A stretch of 64,000 nt of DNA from Rubripirellula amarantea (GCF_007859865.1 NZ_SJPI01000001.1:1550001-1614000), one strand, 5' to 3'; shown: positions 11,301-21,175, numbered from the stretch's first letter. Program-made: numbers and translations. Notes: generated by a model not told the origin, from the sequence alone.

Positions 11301-11987
11301 GTACGCTTCGCTGCTTGTTAAGCGATCAATCAGCTTCTCGTAGGCGTTGTCAGACGTGTCGTTAAGGAACGCATCAATCTGTTTAAGCGAAGGTGGAAGT
11401 CCGGTCAAATCCAAACACACGCGTCGCAACAATGTTCGGCGATCGGCTGGCTCATTCGCGGTTAGCCCCGATTTCGCGATTGCTGCGTCGAGGAACTCGT
11501 CGATTCTTGCGGCAGTTTCGGCGGCACGGGATTGCGATGCAACAGACTCTTCTGGGGTTTGTGCGTCTGCGTGGGAATCGTCTTTGAGTGATGCATGATC
11601 ACGTTCGGGCGGCACGAAAGCCCAATGTTGCTCGAATGATGCGCCTGAGCTGATCCAGTCCCGCAAAACTTGTTTTTGCTTTGCCGAGAGTGGTTTATGA
11701 AACTGTGGCGGTGGCATCATCGTGTCATCATCATCGGACACGAGCCTCGCCATCAGCTCGCTTGATTCGACTTCTTGGGGATTCACGACTGACGCCAGAC
11801 CGTCCGCGGTGTCGAGTCGCAAGCCCGATTCACGATGCCCCTCATCAGGTCCGTGACAGGCGAAACAATGATCCGACAGGATCGGTCGCACATCACGCCC
11901 AAATTCGAGCGGTTCCTGTGCCTGGCTCGAGCGAACCGAGAGGCTTAAGATCGCGATGGAAAGTGCCAAGAAGCGTAACAAGGGCAT
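8394..11987 (-). CDS. Exported cytochrome-c-like DUF1549/DUF1553 protein (PSCyt1/PSCyt2/PSD1)
   Basis: The protein is about 1,197 residues. The start is set at ATG 11987 because it gives a clean signal peptide ([18 protein letters not shown]...SQAQ); the frame remains open upstream to 12236. Right after the signal comes a planctomycete cytochrome module with C41-F-A-C44-H45, and a second CxxCH (C340-A-V-C343-H344) lies in the DUF1549 region. A central beta-rich insertion of several hundred residues separates DUF1549 from the C-terminal DUF1553 region ([18 protein letters not shown]). The central insertion contains a 5-residue tandem repeat. Probably periplasmic and redox-linked, working with the downstream DUF1501 protein; substrates are unknown. 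Confidence 0.87.
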   Translation of the reverse strand: MPLLRFLALSIAILSLSVRSSQAQEPLEFGRDVRPILSDHCFACHGPDEGHRESGLRLDTADGLASVVNPQEVESSELMARLVSDDDDTMMPPPQFHKPLSAKQKQVLRDWISSGASFEQHWAFVPPERDHASLKDDSHADAQTPEESVASQSRAAETAARIDEFLDAAIAKSGLTANEPADRRTLLRRVCLDLTGLPPSLKQIDAFLNDTSDNAYEKLIDRLTSSEAYGQHMGRYWLDLVRYADTHGLHLDNYREMWHYRDWVIAAFNANMPFDEFITKQIAGDLLPGSTVDDKIASGFNRLNVTTNEGGSIYEEVFARNCIDRTDAFGTVFLGLTTGCAVCHDHKFDPISQRDYFSMLAFFNSLEGSALDSNRKDPPPVISVPSEEQSELKRKLDLELADIQKEMSEPIASVDAAQVAWERTLSNRGDANVHVIAPIEVTSDRETRMSVRTDHSFEFAESPSDKETTTVVAAIPAGVLWQTLHLTALTDTALTETALTDTAENRVGAASNGNAVLSEISIEIADDSTNGEWTEIPIESAVADVEQDQNNFAVTNAIDGKVDESTGWAVKGHQQTGARNAWFAVPTLIAEGDDAKVRVRLKYQSQYAKHVFRRVRLILSDTTPTLPSEQQIKLGPIHTAGPFEIENESAGYYRHFASQAKEFKADEVFHYEGRPYRWQQRGDFPQVQEIPVPTVRDRSSALIIHQSIEAPKEQDLLLLIGSDDGHVIFMNGKEVSKVQRTGPINALSTEVKLTLQKGNNDLYIKLVNDSGDSTLTYAYRSYALPVPSELMQLAKSDPETRTDATKQSLQKYYRSVYCRHPDWMALVDLEKGTRKAKEDLLAQIPTTLVWKETKEPRKAFLLVRGQYDQPGEEVPRATPSFLPPFPKEFPKDRLGLAKWLTLPEHPLTSRVAANRFWQQVFGTGLVKTSEDFGSQGEPPSHPKLLDFLAVDFQAHGWDVRRLMKSLVLTKAYRRSAKVSETMKQIDPNNRLLARGPRYRLDAEILRDQSLALAGKLVKDSGGPSVKPPQPDGLWKAVGYSGSNTVNFTADVGEKVYRRSVYVFWKRTSPPPQMTTLDAPSRESCTARRERTNTPLQALMLMNETQYMEAARHLVLRAERESDGDDLQRLSWMFELVTCRPPSDSERRELVKLLEDMIIYYDNHLTLTTQFIESSDSRQAAFTVIASTLLNLDEVVNK
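10486..10530. repeat. Three 15-bp in-frame tandem repeats
   Basis: Three adjacent 15-bp units, TCAGTCAGCGCCGTT with a two-base variant in the middle copy, lie inside the DUF1549/DUF1553 gene. On the coding strand they give the pentapeptide [10 protein letters not shown] in tandem. The reading frame is preserved, so the array extends a loop of the central insertion without breaking the gene. Confidence 0.9.
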
Positions 11988-12264
11988 GCGTGAACCATGC
12001 AAGCGAGGAAGAAGACCGAAATGATCAGAAAGGATCGGGGAGGGATTTTCAACATTCGTGAAAGCTGAATGCCGGCTCTCTAGTTTAACGTGCGAGGGGA
12101 GGTTCTCCAAACTGTCGCTAAATGCAAGCTTCGAAGAAAGGCACCGAAAATAGCCAATCTGAGATCGGATCCAGAGGCATCGCGATATCTGTAAAAAAGG
12201 TATTCTACAGTCGCCCTCTGCCAGAGGCCTTGTCATCTCTCGTTATCACTCGGAACTTGTGCCA

Positions 12265-14040
12265 ATGTCGTCCTCTCCTGAAGATCGGATTGTCGAATCC
12301 ATTCGAATGTACCGCGATGCGTTAAAAGAAACCCGGTTGCTCTATGTCGAAAGCGGCGAGCTGATTCGTGGATCCTACGGTTGGCTTCACGGCAGCGATA
12401 ACGGCAACGCCGCATCAGTGGCTGAGCAGATGGATGACCTGCATCAAGGGTTCCTGATGAAGGTGTTCGCGTCAGTCGTTCCCAACGCGGATTCTCGATC
12501 AATGGAGCAGCGTCAACTGGGCCGAGCATTGCTGGAGCACATCTGGGGTAAGTCCGTCATGGGCAACCAATTGCATGAAGCGGTCGACTGGTTGATCGGT
12601 GCTGCAGACGAATTTGAGTGGTCGGACCTTGTTCGCCCCTTCGCAGAAATTCCCGCCATTCGCGATCGTTGGGGTGAACTTGAAACACTTGCGATGCGGA
12701 TGGCAAATCTGTTGGCGTCGGTCGATGGAAAGGTCAGCCTCGAAGACAACCAAGCGATCGCTTCGATGCAACGTCAGTTTGATCAGTTACAAGGTGCGGC
12801 TCCCGAGAGCTTGGCCAACGAAGTTGACACGGACAACGCTCGCGATGCCCTCAAGTGGTTGCGCGACGAAGCTAAGAAACTGCGAGAGGGCGTAAGCGTT
12901 ACCGCTGCGGAAAAGCCCACACCGATGGCTGGGCCTGGACGCAGCGTCGCGGAAAAATCGAAGCCCACAAAAACTGAACCTGATCCGCCGGACGATCGGA
13001 CGCCTGAACAACGCCTCGCGGATGCTCGTGCCAAACTGAATCGGCTGGTGGGACTTGAATCGATCAAGGAGCAGATCGAAACGCTGACCAACTTTTTGAA
13101 GATGGAACGCTTGCGTGAGAAAGAGGGATTGCCAACGACTCGCCCTAGTTTGCACATGTCCTTTGTTGGCAATCCGGGAACCGGCAAGACAACCGTTGCA
13201 CGCATCGTTGCTGATATCTACGGCGCTTTGGGAATCCTCGAGAAAGGTCATCTGGTTGAAACCGACCGCAGTGGTTTGGTGGCTGAGTATGCAGGCCAAA
13301 CCGGACCCAAGACGAATGCGAAGATTGACGAAGCGCTCGATGGCGTTCTGTTTATCGACGAAGCCTACACGATGATCGACGAGAACGGACAAGATCAATA
13401 CGGGCGCGAGGCGATTCAAACATTGCTGAAGCGGATGGAAGATCAACGCGAACGACTTGTGGTGATCTTGGCTGGTTATCCCGTCGAGATGAATAAGATG
13501 ATCCGCAGCAATCCGGGGTTGAGTTCCCGCGTGGGGACAACGATGCACTTTGACGACTACGATCCCGAAGCCCTTTGCCGAATCTATGAACTGATCGCGG
13601 CGAAAGCAAAGTATACGATTCCTACCGAAGCCCGTCGGCGATTGTTGCGAGGGTTCACCTACTTGTATATCAAACGAGATCGTCACTTCGGAAATGGGCG
13701 TTGTAGTCGAAACAGTTTTGAACGCAGCGTACGACGTTTAGCCAATCGTTTGTCGAAACGAAGTGATGTTAATCGAGAATTGTTGACGACGCTTGAAGCT
13801 GAAGACATTGAAGTCGCCGGAGTTGATCATGAACATTTGATTGCCATGGCGGGTGAACCTGGCCACGTGCGGATAAAGTGCAAAGCCTGTGATGCTGGTC
13901 AAATCATTGACGACCAATTTCTGGGTACTGAAGTAACTTGCGAATCATGTGGCGAAAAAACATTTGCAGACTGGGGACAACCGGTGGCATCGCTTGCACC
14001 TCCGGTAAATGAAAGTAGTGAACCCGAAGCGGAAACGTAG
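12265..14040 (+). CDS. CbxX/CfqX (SpoVK-like) AAA+ ATPase with a C-terminal zinc ribbon
   Basis: The protein is about 591 residues and cytoplasmic. The AAA+ core has Walker A GNPGTGKTT (about 302-310), Walker B VLFIDEAYT (about 360), and an NPGLSSR segment matching the arginine-finger region of CbxX ATPases. The N-terminal 200 residues are helical, and LLASVDGKVSLED resembles the acidic loop of TerB-like domains (tentative). The C-terminus has two CxxC pairs (about C539/C542 and C559/C562) that form a probable zinc ribbon. Family members remodel protein complexes; no Rubisco or type VII secretion genes are nearby, so the client is unknown. ATG 12265 is preferred over GTG 12259. About 280 bases of divergent promoter region precede it. 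Confidence 0.82.
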   Translation: MSSSPEDRIVESIRMYRDALKETRLLYVESGELIRGSYGWLHGSDNGNAASVAEQMDDLHQGFLMKVFASVVPNADSRSMEQRQLGRALLEHIWGKSVMGNQLHEAVDWLIGAADEFEWSDLVRPFAEIPAIRDRWGELETLAMRMANLLASVDGKVSLEDNQAIASMQRQFDQLQGAAPESLANEVDTDNARDALKWLRDEAKKLREGVSVTAAEKPTPMAGPGRSVAEKSKPTKTEPDPPDDRTPEQRLADARAKLNRLVGLESIKEQIETLTNFLKMERLREKEGLPTTRPSLHMSFVGNPGTGKTTVARIVADIYGALGILEKGHLVETDRSGLVAEYAGQTGPKTNAKIDEALDGVLFIDEAYTMIDENGQDQYGREAIQTLLKRMEDQRERLVVILAGYPVEMNKMIRSNPGLSSRVGTTMHFDDYDPEALCRIYELIAAKAKYTIPTEARRRLLRGFTYLYIKRDRHFGNGRCSRNSFERSVRRLANRLSKRSDVNRELLTTLEAEDIEVAGVDHEHLIAMAGEPGHVRIKCKACDAGQIIDDQFLGTEVTCESCGEKTFADWGQPVASLAPPVNESSEPEAET

Positions 14041-14115
14041 GCGATGGATACGCTTGGCATAGACTCTTTATGAAGTTGGTTCAGTAAACTTGTCCTCGGT
14101 TCTTGAAATCTCTCG

Positions 14116-15042
14116 ATGAAATCGGATCACGACTTGAATCCCGTACCGATCGTCGGCATTGGTGTTAGTGTCCTTGATACGCTCCTGTCCGTTGACCAAT
14201 TTCCTCATGAAGAGCAAGTCGTCCAAGCGAAGTCACGTGCGGCGGGACTCGGCGGCGGCGTTGCGGTTGCCATGGCGACGGCGTCTTCATTAGGTGTCAA
14301 GACTTTGTTGGTCGATCGGTTGGGAACTGACGTTGCGTCTCGCGCGATCATCGAATCGCTCGCACAGGCCGGAGTTGATACGCGATTGATTGACCGATCC
14401 GAAGCCAGTACCGCATCGATCGCTAGCATCTGGGTGACGTCAAGCTCGGGATCGCGGACGATAGTTTTTTCGCCCGGCAATGATATCGAGGCAACGTGGG
14501 CGAGCGAGATTGAAACTGCGGTCGCTGACGCAACTGTGCTGCACCTCAATGGACGACACAGGGAAGTCGCCACCCGAGCGATTGAAGTGGCTAAAGCAAC
14601 GGGTACACGAGTTTCCTATGACGGTGGTGCGCATCGGTACCGCAGTGAAATTCGTCCGTTGGTTTGTCAGGCTGATATCTTGATCGTTGCCCGGCAATTC
14701 GCTCAGGCATACCTAGATGATTCATCGGCTGCGCCAATCGACCTGTGTCGCCGATTGCGGAAGCAAACGAATGCTGAACTTGCCGGGGTGACCTGCGGAA
14801 CCGAGGGCAGTTGGTTTGAAACAAAAGATGGCAGTTCATGGCATCAACCTGCGTTTCCCGTCGAAAACGTCGTCGACACGACGGGGTGCGGCGATGTTTT
14901 TCACGGTGCGTTCTTAGCAGGACTAGTGCGAGGGGATTCATTTCAATGCTGCGGCGAATTGGCTGCTCGAGCGGCCGCTTTGAACGCGAGTCAATGGGGA
15001 GCCTTCGGTCGAGCACTGTCGTTGCAACTTGGCGATGTCTAG
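14116..15042 (+). CDS. PfkB-family carbohydrate kinase
   Basis: This 308-residue cytoplasmic sugar or nucleoside kinase of the ribokinase fold transfers phosphate from ATP. The substrate-side glycine signature GLGGGVAVAMA is near residue 46. The C-terminal signature DTTGCGDVFHGAFLAG starts near residue 254 and contains the catalytic-base Asp and the anion-hole glycines. The substrate cannot be told from sequence, and no pathway genes flank it. It starts 75 bases after the AAA+ gene. The stop codon TAG abuts a tandem repeat array. Confidence 0.87.
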   Translation: MKSDHDLNPVPIVGIGVSVLDTLLSVDQFPHEEQVVQAKSRAAGLGGGVAVAMATASSLGVKTLLVDRLGTDVASRAIIESLAQAGVDTRLIDRSEASTASIASIWVTSSSGSRTIVFSPGNDIEATWASEIETAVADATVLHLNGRHREVATRAIEVAKATGTRVSYDGGAHRYRSEIRPLVCQADILIVARQFAQAYLDDSSAAPIDLCRRLRKQTNAELAGVTCGTEGSWFETKDGSSWHQPAFPVENVVDTTGCGDVFHGAFLAGLVRGDSFQCCGELAARAAALNASQWGAFGRALSLQLGDV

Positions 15043-15110
15043 GCACTGCGAACCTGCACTGCGAACCTGCACTACGAACCTGGGCACTGCGAACGTGGGC
15101 ACTGCGGAAA
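15043..15110. repeat. Tandem repeat array directly after the pfkB-type stop codon
   Basis: Nearly five imperfect head-to-tail copies of GCACTGCGAACCT begin at the base following the TAG stop. Unit lengths are 13, 13, 15 and 15 bp, followed by a partial copy. The array fills half of the gap before recG. It has no spacers and no obvious hairpin. Confidence 0.9.
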
Positions 15111-15187
15111 TGAACTTCAAACCGTTACGATGGACGACCGCGACTCGAGAACGCCGCATCCCATGATGGTCGGAACGTTTGCCTACT

Positions 15188-17371
15188 ATGCGTGAGAATT
15201 CCATGCCCTCATCCACCAACGATCCGCAAACGAACGCTTCATCGTCGTCGACCGGGCTCAGCACTCCTTTGGCTGACATAGGTGGTATCAGTCGACGCAA
15301 GCTCGATCGGCTTGGTCGATTGGGGATGAAGACTGCCCGCGATCTCATGTTCTTCTTTCCACGAGATTATGAGTTTCCGGCGCCCCCGAAGTCGGTGGAA
15401 GAACTTCGCGAAGGCGAACCGGCGGCATTGGTGGGCGTGATTACCGAGGCGGAAGTAGTGTCGCGGAATGCTGGAAAATCAGTCTTCGGCGCGTTGGTTG
15501 AAAACGAAACGGGTACGGTTCGGATTCTTTTCTTCAACCAAGCGTTTCGTGCAGAGCAATTAACCAACGGTCGTCGCGTGATGATCTCGGGAACCGCGAA
15601 GCTAAACGGTTTTCGAATGGAATTCACCCACCCCCAGGTCACCATTCTCGGTGACGATGACCAAGCCAGTTCGCCTCGAATTCTTCCCATCTATTCACTG
15701 ACCGAAGGTCTTAAGCAAATAGACTTGCGAGGTCTGATTCCACCGCTCGTTGATCAACTTGCCGATTCGTTGACCGAAGTGATGCCAGGTCCGTTGCGTG
15801 AGGCGGCTGCGGTTCGACTAGGCGAAATGCGAATCGACGTGGGGGATTCGCTTCCCGACATTGCCACCGCACTTCGTCACTTACACGCACCGCCGGACGA
15901 ACGCGGGATGTTGGCGGCGAGAACACGTTTGGTTTTTCAAGAATTGTTAGTGATGCAATTGGCCTTGGCCATGAAACGCCGAACACTCACAACCGAATTA
16001 CGAGCCCCTCCCCTGCCCTCGCCTGCGATGGTGGACGCTCGAATCACTAACCGTTTTCCATTTGAATTGACGGGCGACCAACGCCGAACGATCGACGAGA
16101 TCCGAGCGGACATGGCTTGCCAATTTCCGATGAATCGGATGCTGCAAGGCGACGTCGGAAGCGGAAAAACGCTTGTCGCAATCTACGCAATGATGTTGGC
16201 GGTTGCGAATGATCACCAAGCGGTACTGATGGCTCCGACGGAAGTTTTAGCTAGGCAACACTTTCAAACCCTCTCTGAAACGCTTGCGGAAAGCCGGGTT
16301 CAGATCGGGTTGTTGTGTGGTTCGCTTTCGGCGGCAGAGCGACGCGAGACTGTTGCCGCGACGGCTTCAGGCGAAATCAATCTGCTCGTCGGTACCCAAG
16401 CGTTGCTTTACGGTGACTTAGAATTCAAGCGTCTCGGTTTGGTCGTGATCGACGAACAACACAAGTTCGGTGTGGCCCAGCGAGTGAAGCTACGTTCCGG
16501 TGGCGTTGATCCGCACTACTTGGTGATGTCGGCCACTCCGATTCCCCGCAGCGTCGCGATGACCATGTTTGGCGACGTGGAACTAAGCACGCTTCGCGAG
16601 AAGCCTCCTGGTCGTGGTCAGGTCAATACGTACCTCGGACGCGGTGAGTGGAAATCGCGTTGGTGGTCGTTTGTGCGTGATCGCTTGGACGAGGGACGTC
16701 AAGGCTTCATCGTAGCGCCTCGCGTTACCGCCAGCGAGTCAGCCGACGATGAGTCCGAAGACATCGCATCGGTCGAGTCCGTCTTTGAAGAACTCACCAA
16801 GGAAGAACTGAAAGATTATCGCGTGGGGCTGTTGCATGGGCGAATGGCCAATGACGACAAGCAAGCAATCATGCAGCAATTCGCCAGAGGTGACTTGCAG
16901 GTCCTCGTTAGCACGACCGTCATCGAAGTTGGTATCAACGTGCCCAATGCCACCGTGATGACGATTCTGGGTGCTCAGCGATTTGGTCTTGCTCAGCTTC
17001 ATCAACTGCGTGGACGAGTTTCGCGAGGCTCGCACACCGGCCACGTTTGCCTATTTACCGACGGCGAATTGCCACCGGAAGAAAACGAGCGTTTAAAAAC
17101 CTTGGAAGAAACCGACGACGGATTCGAACTCGCAGAGGCAGATTTTCGCATGCGAGGTCCAGGCGATTTGCTCGGTCGCCGACAAAGCGGTATGCCGCCG
17201 ATGATGATCGCGGACCTGACTCGAGATGTCGAAATTTTGACACTCGCACGAATGATGGCTCAAGAGATGATCGAAGAAGATCCCGATCTCAGCGATCCAT
17301 CCTTTGCCCAACTCAAACAACAAATCGTTCGCCGTTATGCAAAGCGGCTCAGTCTTGGTGATGTGGCTTAA
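15188..17371 (+). CDS. recG: ATP-dependent DNA helicase RecG
   Basis: RecG remodels stalled replication forks and branched recombination intermediates. The order fits the family: an N-terminal wedge/OB-fold region (about 30-200, with DLMFFFPRDYE), helicase domain 1 with Walker A GDVGSGKT and the RecG-type DEQH box, the SATPIPRS motif, helicase domain 2 with STTVIEVGINVPNA and LRGRVSRG, and the C-terminal element FRMRGPGDLLGRRQSG. About 727 residues, a normal length. ATG 15188 is chosen; ATG 15203 is an equally good alternative, and an in-frame TTG at 15179 is less likely. Confidence 0.95.
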   Translation: MRENSMPSSTNDPQTNASSSSTGLSTPLADIGGISRRKLDRLGRLGMKTARDLMFFFPRDYEFPAPPKSVEELREGEPAALVGVITEAEVVSRNAGKSVFGALVENETGTVRILFFNQAFRAEQLTNGRRVMISGTAKLNGFRMEFTHPQVTILGDDDQASSPRILPIYSLTEGLKQIDLRGLIPPLVDQLADSLTEVMPGPLREAAAVRLGEMRIDVGDSLPDIATALRHLHAPPDERGMLAARTRLVFQELLVMQLALAMKRRTLTTELRAPPLPSPAMVDARITNRFPFELTGDQRRTIDEIRADMACQFPMNRMLQGDVGSGKTLVAIYAMMLAVANDHQAVLMAPTEVLARQHFQTLSETLAESRVQIGLLCGSLSAAERRETVAATASGEINLLVGTQALLYGDLEFKRLGLVVIDEQHKFGVAQRVKLRSGGVDPHYLVMSATPIPRSVAMTMFGDVELSTLREKPPGRGQVNTYLGRGEWKSRWWSFVRDRLDEGRQGFIVAPRVTASESADDESEDIASVESVFEELTKEELKDYRVGLLHGRMANDDKQAIMQQFARGDLQVLVSTTVIEVGINVPNATVMTILGAQRFGLAQLHQLRGRVSRGSHTGHVCLFTDGELPPEENERLKTLEETDDGFELAEADFRMRGPGDLLGRRQSGMPPMMIADLTRDVEILTLARMMAQEMIEEDPDLSDPSFAQLKQQIVRRYAKRLSLGDVA

Positions 17372-17392
17372 TAAGCGACAACGATCGAGTCG

Positions 17393-18715
17393 CTACTGCG
17401 TTGCTTTGGGATCGTCGGTGTGAACGTGAAATAACGACAACGCTATGTCATAGGCTTCTTGCGCGTCGATGCAGTCGGTTTGTTGCAGTCGAGCAAGGCC
17501 TTCGGCGAGCGATAATTCTTCACCCCAAAAGTAGCCTTTGGCGTGTGCGTCACTGCAAAAGATGTCTTCGAACACCAGACCGAACTCCTCGGGACCAAAC
17601 GTGTTCCAGGCAAACCAACTGACGTTGATACGTTCCATCGACTGCGAACTGAGGAAGTCATTGAAGTAACCAGGCGACTCGGGTTCCTCGTCGGAAATCC
17701 TGAGCGCATGAGGGAGGCCGAGTTCAGTATTGATCACCGCGTAGCGTCGCATTACTTCGCGTATCGGAACGGCACTATGAGGCAGATCAGAAATGTCGTA
17801 AGGATGGAAACCAATCGATGCATTTTCAAAATCAACGCCATTTTTTTCCGGATCAGCCGCACCATATCGTTCCATTTCATAAGCCACTCGTAACATCGAA
17901 CGCTCGTTAAATGATGCGGGCGTGGTGAAGGAACCAAGGACAATATGAGTGTCAGGCGCCAGGGCACGCACGAGGTGATACGTTTGAACGATGTCACGAA
18001 CATGCTGCCGCGAATAGTCGTTGGGATGGTAGCCCACCGGTTCGTTCATTAGCTCGTAGAAGACATGCGTTCGATGAGCATAACGCGGGGCTATGAGACT
18101 CCAGAATCGAAACAGATAGTCTTTTGAAGTCTTGTACGCGAATTGACTTTGGTGGCGATTCAGGCCCTCTTCGAAATCAGGGTCTTGGTATCCCGTCACG
18201 TCGTGATAATTGATCATCACATACATCTGCCGCTCCGCGGCTAATTCGACGATGGTGTCGAAGTCCGCCAGCAGAGCGTCACGATCCAAAACCGCTTGCC
18301 GCATCGCAGTTCGGCGATCCTCAATCCCTTGAACCATCGCGTCGGCAATCGAAAGCGATGTGAAAGGAAACGGCTGATTCGGGTGCACGTGAAAATCACC
18401 TCGGCTTCGCTGGAATGCATCAAAGAAAACCACGCGAACAGCATTCACTCCGGATGCTTTCATCTGGTCCCAGAAAGCGGGGTCGGTCGCATAGTCCACG
18501 GTCGGATTTCCAGGTTCACCGAGCGTATCGCGACGGAACTTGAACACCGCCACACTTGCACCCCGCAGCAATTCGCCTTGAGCACCCACGACTGATTTGC
18601 CGTGGTACATGTCACGCACGTGCACTCGCTGCGGTTCGCCCAAAGGCAAGCCCATGTTTGCCAAAGCGATCAACAGAATTATTTCGTCCACTAACGTCAT
18701 CACGGCAGAGATCAT
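17393..18715 (-). CDS. GH5-like glycoside hydrolase with an N-terminal hydrophobic segment
   Basis: This is a 440-residue (beta/alpha)8-type hydrolase. FYELMNEPVGY carries the Asn-Glu pair typical of the clan A acid/base, and VINTELGLPH, about 110 residues later, gives a plausible nucleophile Glu. SIGFHPYD and INYHDVTGY are further GH5-like strand ends. The N-terminus EIILLIALANMGLPLG is a possible signal anchor or uncleaved signal, suggesting action at or outside the membrane. The substrate is unknown (beta-linked glucan or mannan is likely for the family). ATG 18715 is used, with ATG 18700 as an alternative. Confidence 0.72.
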   Translation of the reverse strand: MISAVMTLVDEIILLIALANMGLPLGEPQRVHVRDMYHGKSVVGAQGELLRGASVAVFKFRRDTLGEPGNPTVDYATDPAFWDQMKASGVNAVRVVFFDAFQRSRGDFHVHPNQPFPFTSLSIADAMVQGIEDRRTAMRQAVLDRDALLADFDTIVELAAERQMYVMINYHDVTGYQDPDFEEGLNRHQSQFAYKTSKDYLFRFWSLIAPRYAHRTHVFYELMNEPVGYHPNDYSRQHVRDIVQTYHLVRALAPDTHIVLGSFTTPASFNERSMLRVAYEMERYGAADPEKNGVDFENASIGFHPYDISDLPHSAVPIREVMRRYAVINTELGLPHALRISDEEPESPGYFNDFLSSQSMERINVSWFAWNTFGPEEFGLVFEDIFCSDAHAKGYFWGEELSLAEGLARLQQTDCIDAQEAYDIALSLFHVHTDDPKATQ

Positions 18716-18823
18716 CGACGCGGTTGCCTTTTAGCTACTTAGTCAAAAAAGGGGGCACCCTAACGGGCTGTTCAGAGCTCGTTAGTTTGCCTTGAAACAA
18801 CTTGTTCGTCAAACTCGACGCAG

Positions 18824-19534
18824 CTAGGCTAGTTTGCCGTCAACCAATTCGCACTGTTTTCCCATCGCAGAGGCCAAATCCTCGCTGTGGGTAACCGTAA
18901 TCAAGATGCTGTGGGTGCTGTGTTGCAGATGCAGCATCAGTTCGGTCATCTCTTGAGCAGTGGTCCGGTCGAGATTTCCCGTTGGTTCATCGGCTAGGAT
19001 GATCGACGGAGACATCACCAAAGCGCGTGCGATGGCCACCCGTTCACGTTGCCCACCGGACAATTGCCCCGGCAGATGATCAACGCGGTCAGTGAGGCCC
19101 ACTGACTCTATCAACGCGAGGGCATGCTCGACATTGGCGTCACTTGAATTTCCAAACGCAAGGCAGGGCACCAAAACGTTTTCAAGCACCGTCAATTGAG
19201 GCAGCAAGTGATGATCCTGGAAAATGAAACCTACGGATTGATTGCGTAATTCAGCAAGCTGCTTGTCTTCAAGCGAGAACGGATTCACTTTGCGTGACTG
19301 TCCGTCGTTTGCCACGTTCTCGAAAATTACTGAACCGCTATCGGGGCGGTCGAGCGTGCCAATGATCTGCAACAGCGTACTTTTGCCGCTGCCGCTTGGA
19401 CCGACGATCGCAAGAGAATCGCCAGCGCATAGCGACAGCGAAACATCCGTCAGCACATTCAGACGATGATCGCCACTTACAAACGATTTGCAAACGCGGT
19501 CGACTTCGAGCGAAAACGATGAGAGTTCAGTCAT
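18824..19534 (-). CDS. ABC transporter ATP-binding protein of the LolD/MacB type
   Basis: This 236-residue ATPase has Walker [10 protein letters not shown], the Q-loop region [18 protein letters not shown], the signature [15 protein letters not shown] and Walker [12 protein letters not shown]. The text matches the LolD/MacB/FtsE branch, which powers mechanotransmission rather than bulk transport. No FtsX/LolC-type permease is encoded beside it or anywhere in the window, which is unusual, since the pair is normally adjacent. It lies downstream of the toroid protein on the same strand (66-base gap). Confidence 0.88.
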   Translation of the reverse strand: MTELSSFSLEVDRVCKSFVSGDHRLNVLTDVSLSLCAGDSLAIVGPSGSGKSTLLQIIGTLDRPDSGSVIFENVANDGQSRKVNPFSLEDKQLAELRNQSVGFIFQDHHLLPQLTVLENVLVPCLAFGNSSDANVEHALALIESVGLTDRVDHLPGQLSGGQRERVAIARALVMSPSIILADEPTGNLDRTTAQEMTELMLHLQHSTHSILITVTHSEDLASAMGKQCELVDGKLA

Positions 19535-19600
19535 GGCAAGTGGACTAAGTAATCGTTGGTGATTTCGTACGGTAATGAAGTGAAGCTAGCGTCGTAGACG

Positions 19601-20533
19601 TTAGATCGTTTGGCACAGAGAGAGTGTGGCTAACCCATAAAACGAATATTCCACGTCGGCGGTTTGGTCGAGGGCGAACCCTGTAAAACCGCCACTAGGG
19701 GATTGCATGCCCAGCGCGTAACGTTGAATTCCGTCCACGTTGATTCTTTCTGCGTGACCGAGGTCAGCAAGTGTGAGCAGTCCCGTGAAGGTGCTAAGGA
19801 GGTCAGCAAACGGGATGCGAGTATTCGCAGTGAGTCCTCCCTCATCACTTTGCATCTCTGCCAAAAAATCAACCGTTGGTTGCTGTGTCGACAGGTCCAG
19901 TTTGTTCAGAACTTTCAGCGTGCCAATCGCTGCGGCGGTCGGATTCACTCCCGGACGTTTGGCGGCACGGATTTCTTGATAGCCACCATCGGGATGCGAT
20001 TGTGATTGAAGGAAAGACTCGATTCCCGCAATGTTAGAAACCGGCTGTTCAATAAGCTCTAGGCACAGCACCGAAAGGAAAGTCTGGTACGTGCTACCGG
20101 CTCGGCCTTCGGGAGTTTTTGCGAAGCCACCGTCTTCGGTTCGGAGCGTCTGCAGCAAGTCGGCGATGTTCGTTCGCCATTGAGCATCGTCGTCTGACAA
20201 TACCACCTCGCCGACTGACAATTCGCAGATCGCGGCAGCAAAAATCAGCGAGATCAGGTCAATGATCGAATCTCGCTGCGACATGCGTTTTCGAAGAAAA
20301 GCTGCAGCGGGCGCTACGATTGCTTGATCCAGCCGATCAAGGATCCATAACCCCCGCAGTGCGAATGCCGTGTAGTACGGATCGCTCTCGCCCTCACGAC
20401 CTGCAAAGCCTCCGTCGGGACGTTGTTGCGCGACCAGCCAGTCACCGTGCTTGGACTTCAAGGATGGGTCCAGCCCGCTTGCGCCGATGGCCAGTCGAAG
20501 GGTCAGTTCATGCAGGTACGGTGCTGAACTCAC
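19601..20533 (-). CDS. Prenyltransferase-beta-like alpha/alpha-toroid protein
   Basis: This 310-residue protein has repeated QxxDGGF-type elements (QRPDGGFAGREGESDPYY, RTEDGGFAKTPEGRAG, QSHPDGGYQEI, QSPSGGFTGF), as in protein prenyltransferase beta subunits and squalene/terpene cyclases. The repeats build a toroid of helical hairpins. The Asp, Cys and His zinc ligands of true prenyltransferases are not all evident to me, so enzymatic activity is uncertain. There is no signal peptide. Its ATG overlaps the stop of the redoxin gene by four bases (ATGA), indicating coupled translation. Confidence 0.75.
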   Translation of the reverse strand: MSSAPYLHELTLRLAIGASGLDPSLKSKHGDWLVAQQRPDGGFAGREGESDPYYTAFALRGLWILDRLDQAIVAPAAAFLRKRMSQRDSIIDLISLIFAAAICELSVGEVVLSDDDAQWRTNIADLLQTLRTEDGGFAKTPEGRAGSTYQTFLSVLCLELIEQPVSNIAGIESFLQSQSHPDGGYQEIRAAKRPGVNPTAAAIGTLKVLNKLDLSTQQPTVDFLAEMQSDEGGLTANTRIPFADLLSTFTGLLTLADLGHAERINVDGIQRYALGMQSPSGGFTGFALDQTADVEYSFYGLATLSLCQTI

Positions 20534-21123
20534 GCGTTGCCTTGCGGATTGAAGTAGGTTGGCTCATTGCCAGCCTTCCACTTGATGTTGCATCCGATCG
20601 AAGGTCGTTGGTCCGGCGATGGTGACGATCCAGCCAACACGGCGTCGATTGCAGCACGAAGATCGTCACCGGTAACCGGGATGTCAGTCTTGGGACGACT
20701 CGAATCGAGCTGTCCTCGATAAACAAGCTTCATGTCTTGATCAAACAGGAAGAAGTCCGGAGTGCAGGCGGCTGTGTAAGCCATCGCGACGCTTTGGTCT
20801 GCGTCGTATAGGTACTTAAACGAGTAACCACGGTCCGCCTTCTCTTTCACCATCGCTTCAAGCGAGTCGTCGGGATAGTTTTCGGCGTCGTTGCTGCTAA
20901 TTGCAACGACTCCAACCCCGTGTGACAGATAGTCGTCAGCCAACGATTTGAGTTGGTTGGCGACATGCTTTACATACGGGCAATGGTTGCACATGAAGAT
21001 GACCAGCAACGCTTTGGAATCGCGGTACGAATCCAGCGATACAATGTCACCTTCGGTGCTAGGAAGCGAAAAGTCAGGTGCAGATGTGCCCAAAGGCAGC
21101 ATTGTCGAAGCGGTACGAACCAT
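20530..21123 (-). CDS. AhpC/TSA-type redoxin
   Basis: This 197-residue thioredoxin-fold protein has PDFSLPSTEG near the N-terminus and the active-site pair C45-N-H-C48 in FMCNHCPYVKH. The TPDFFLF segment holds a cis-Pro-type loop. CNHCPYV is typical of a stand-alone redoxin subgroup, not of classical peroxiredoxins, so a thiol-disulphide or peroxidase role is open. No signal peptide is visible, so it is probably cytoplasmic. It overlaps the toroid gene by four bases and sits 52 bases downstream of fabI. Confidence 0.8.
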   Translation of the reverse strand: MVRTASTMLPLGTSAPDFSLPSTEGDIVSLDSYRDSKALLVIFMCNHCPYVKHVANQLKSLADDYLSHGVGVVAISSNDAENYPDDSLEAMVKEKADRGYSFKYLYDADQSVAMAYTAACTPDFFLFDQDMKLVYRGQLDSSRPKTDIPVTGDDLRAAIDAVLAGSSPSPDQRPSIGCNIKWKAGNEPTYFNPQGNA

Positions 21124-21175
21124 GGAAATCGGGATCGGGTGATAGGGTTCAGATACAGGTTTAAAAGACAGTAGG

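Noticed and set aside
12787-13686. 299-codon open frame antisense to the CbxX-type ATPase
   Set aside because: It overlaps the conserved Walker motifs of the real gene and shows no recognisable domain.
15043-15110. CRISPR-like array
   Set aside because: Units are directly adjacent with no spacers, are too short and are imperfect; no cas genes are present.
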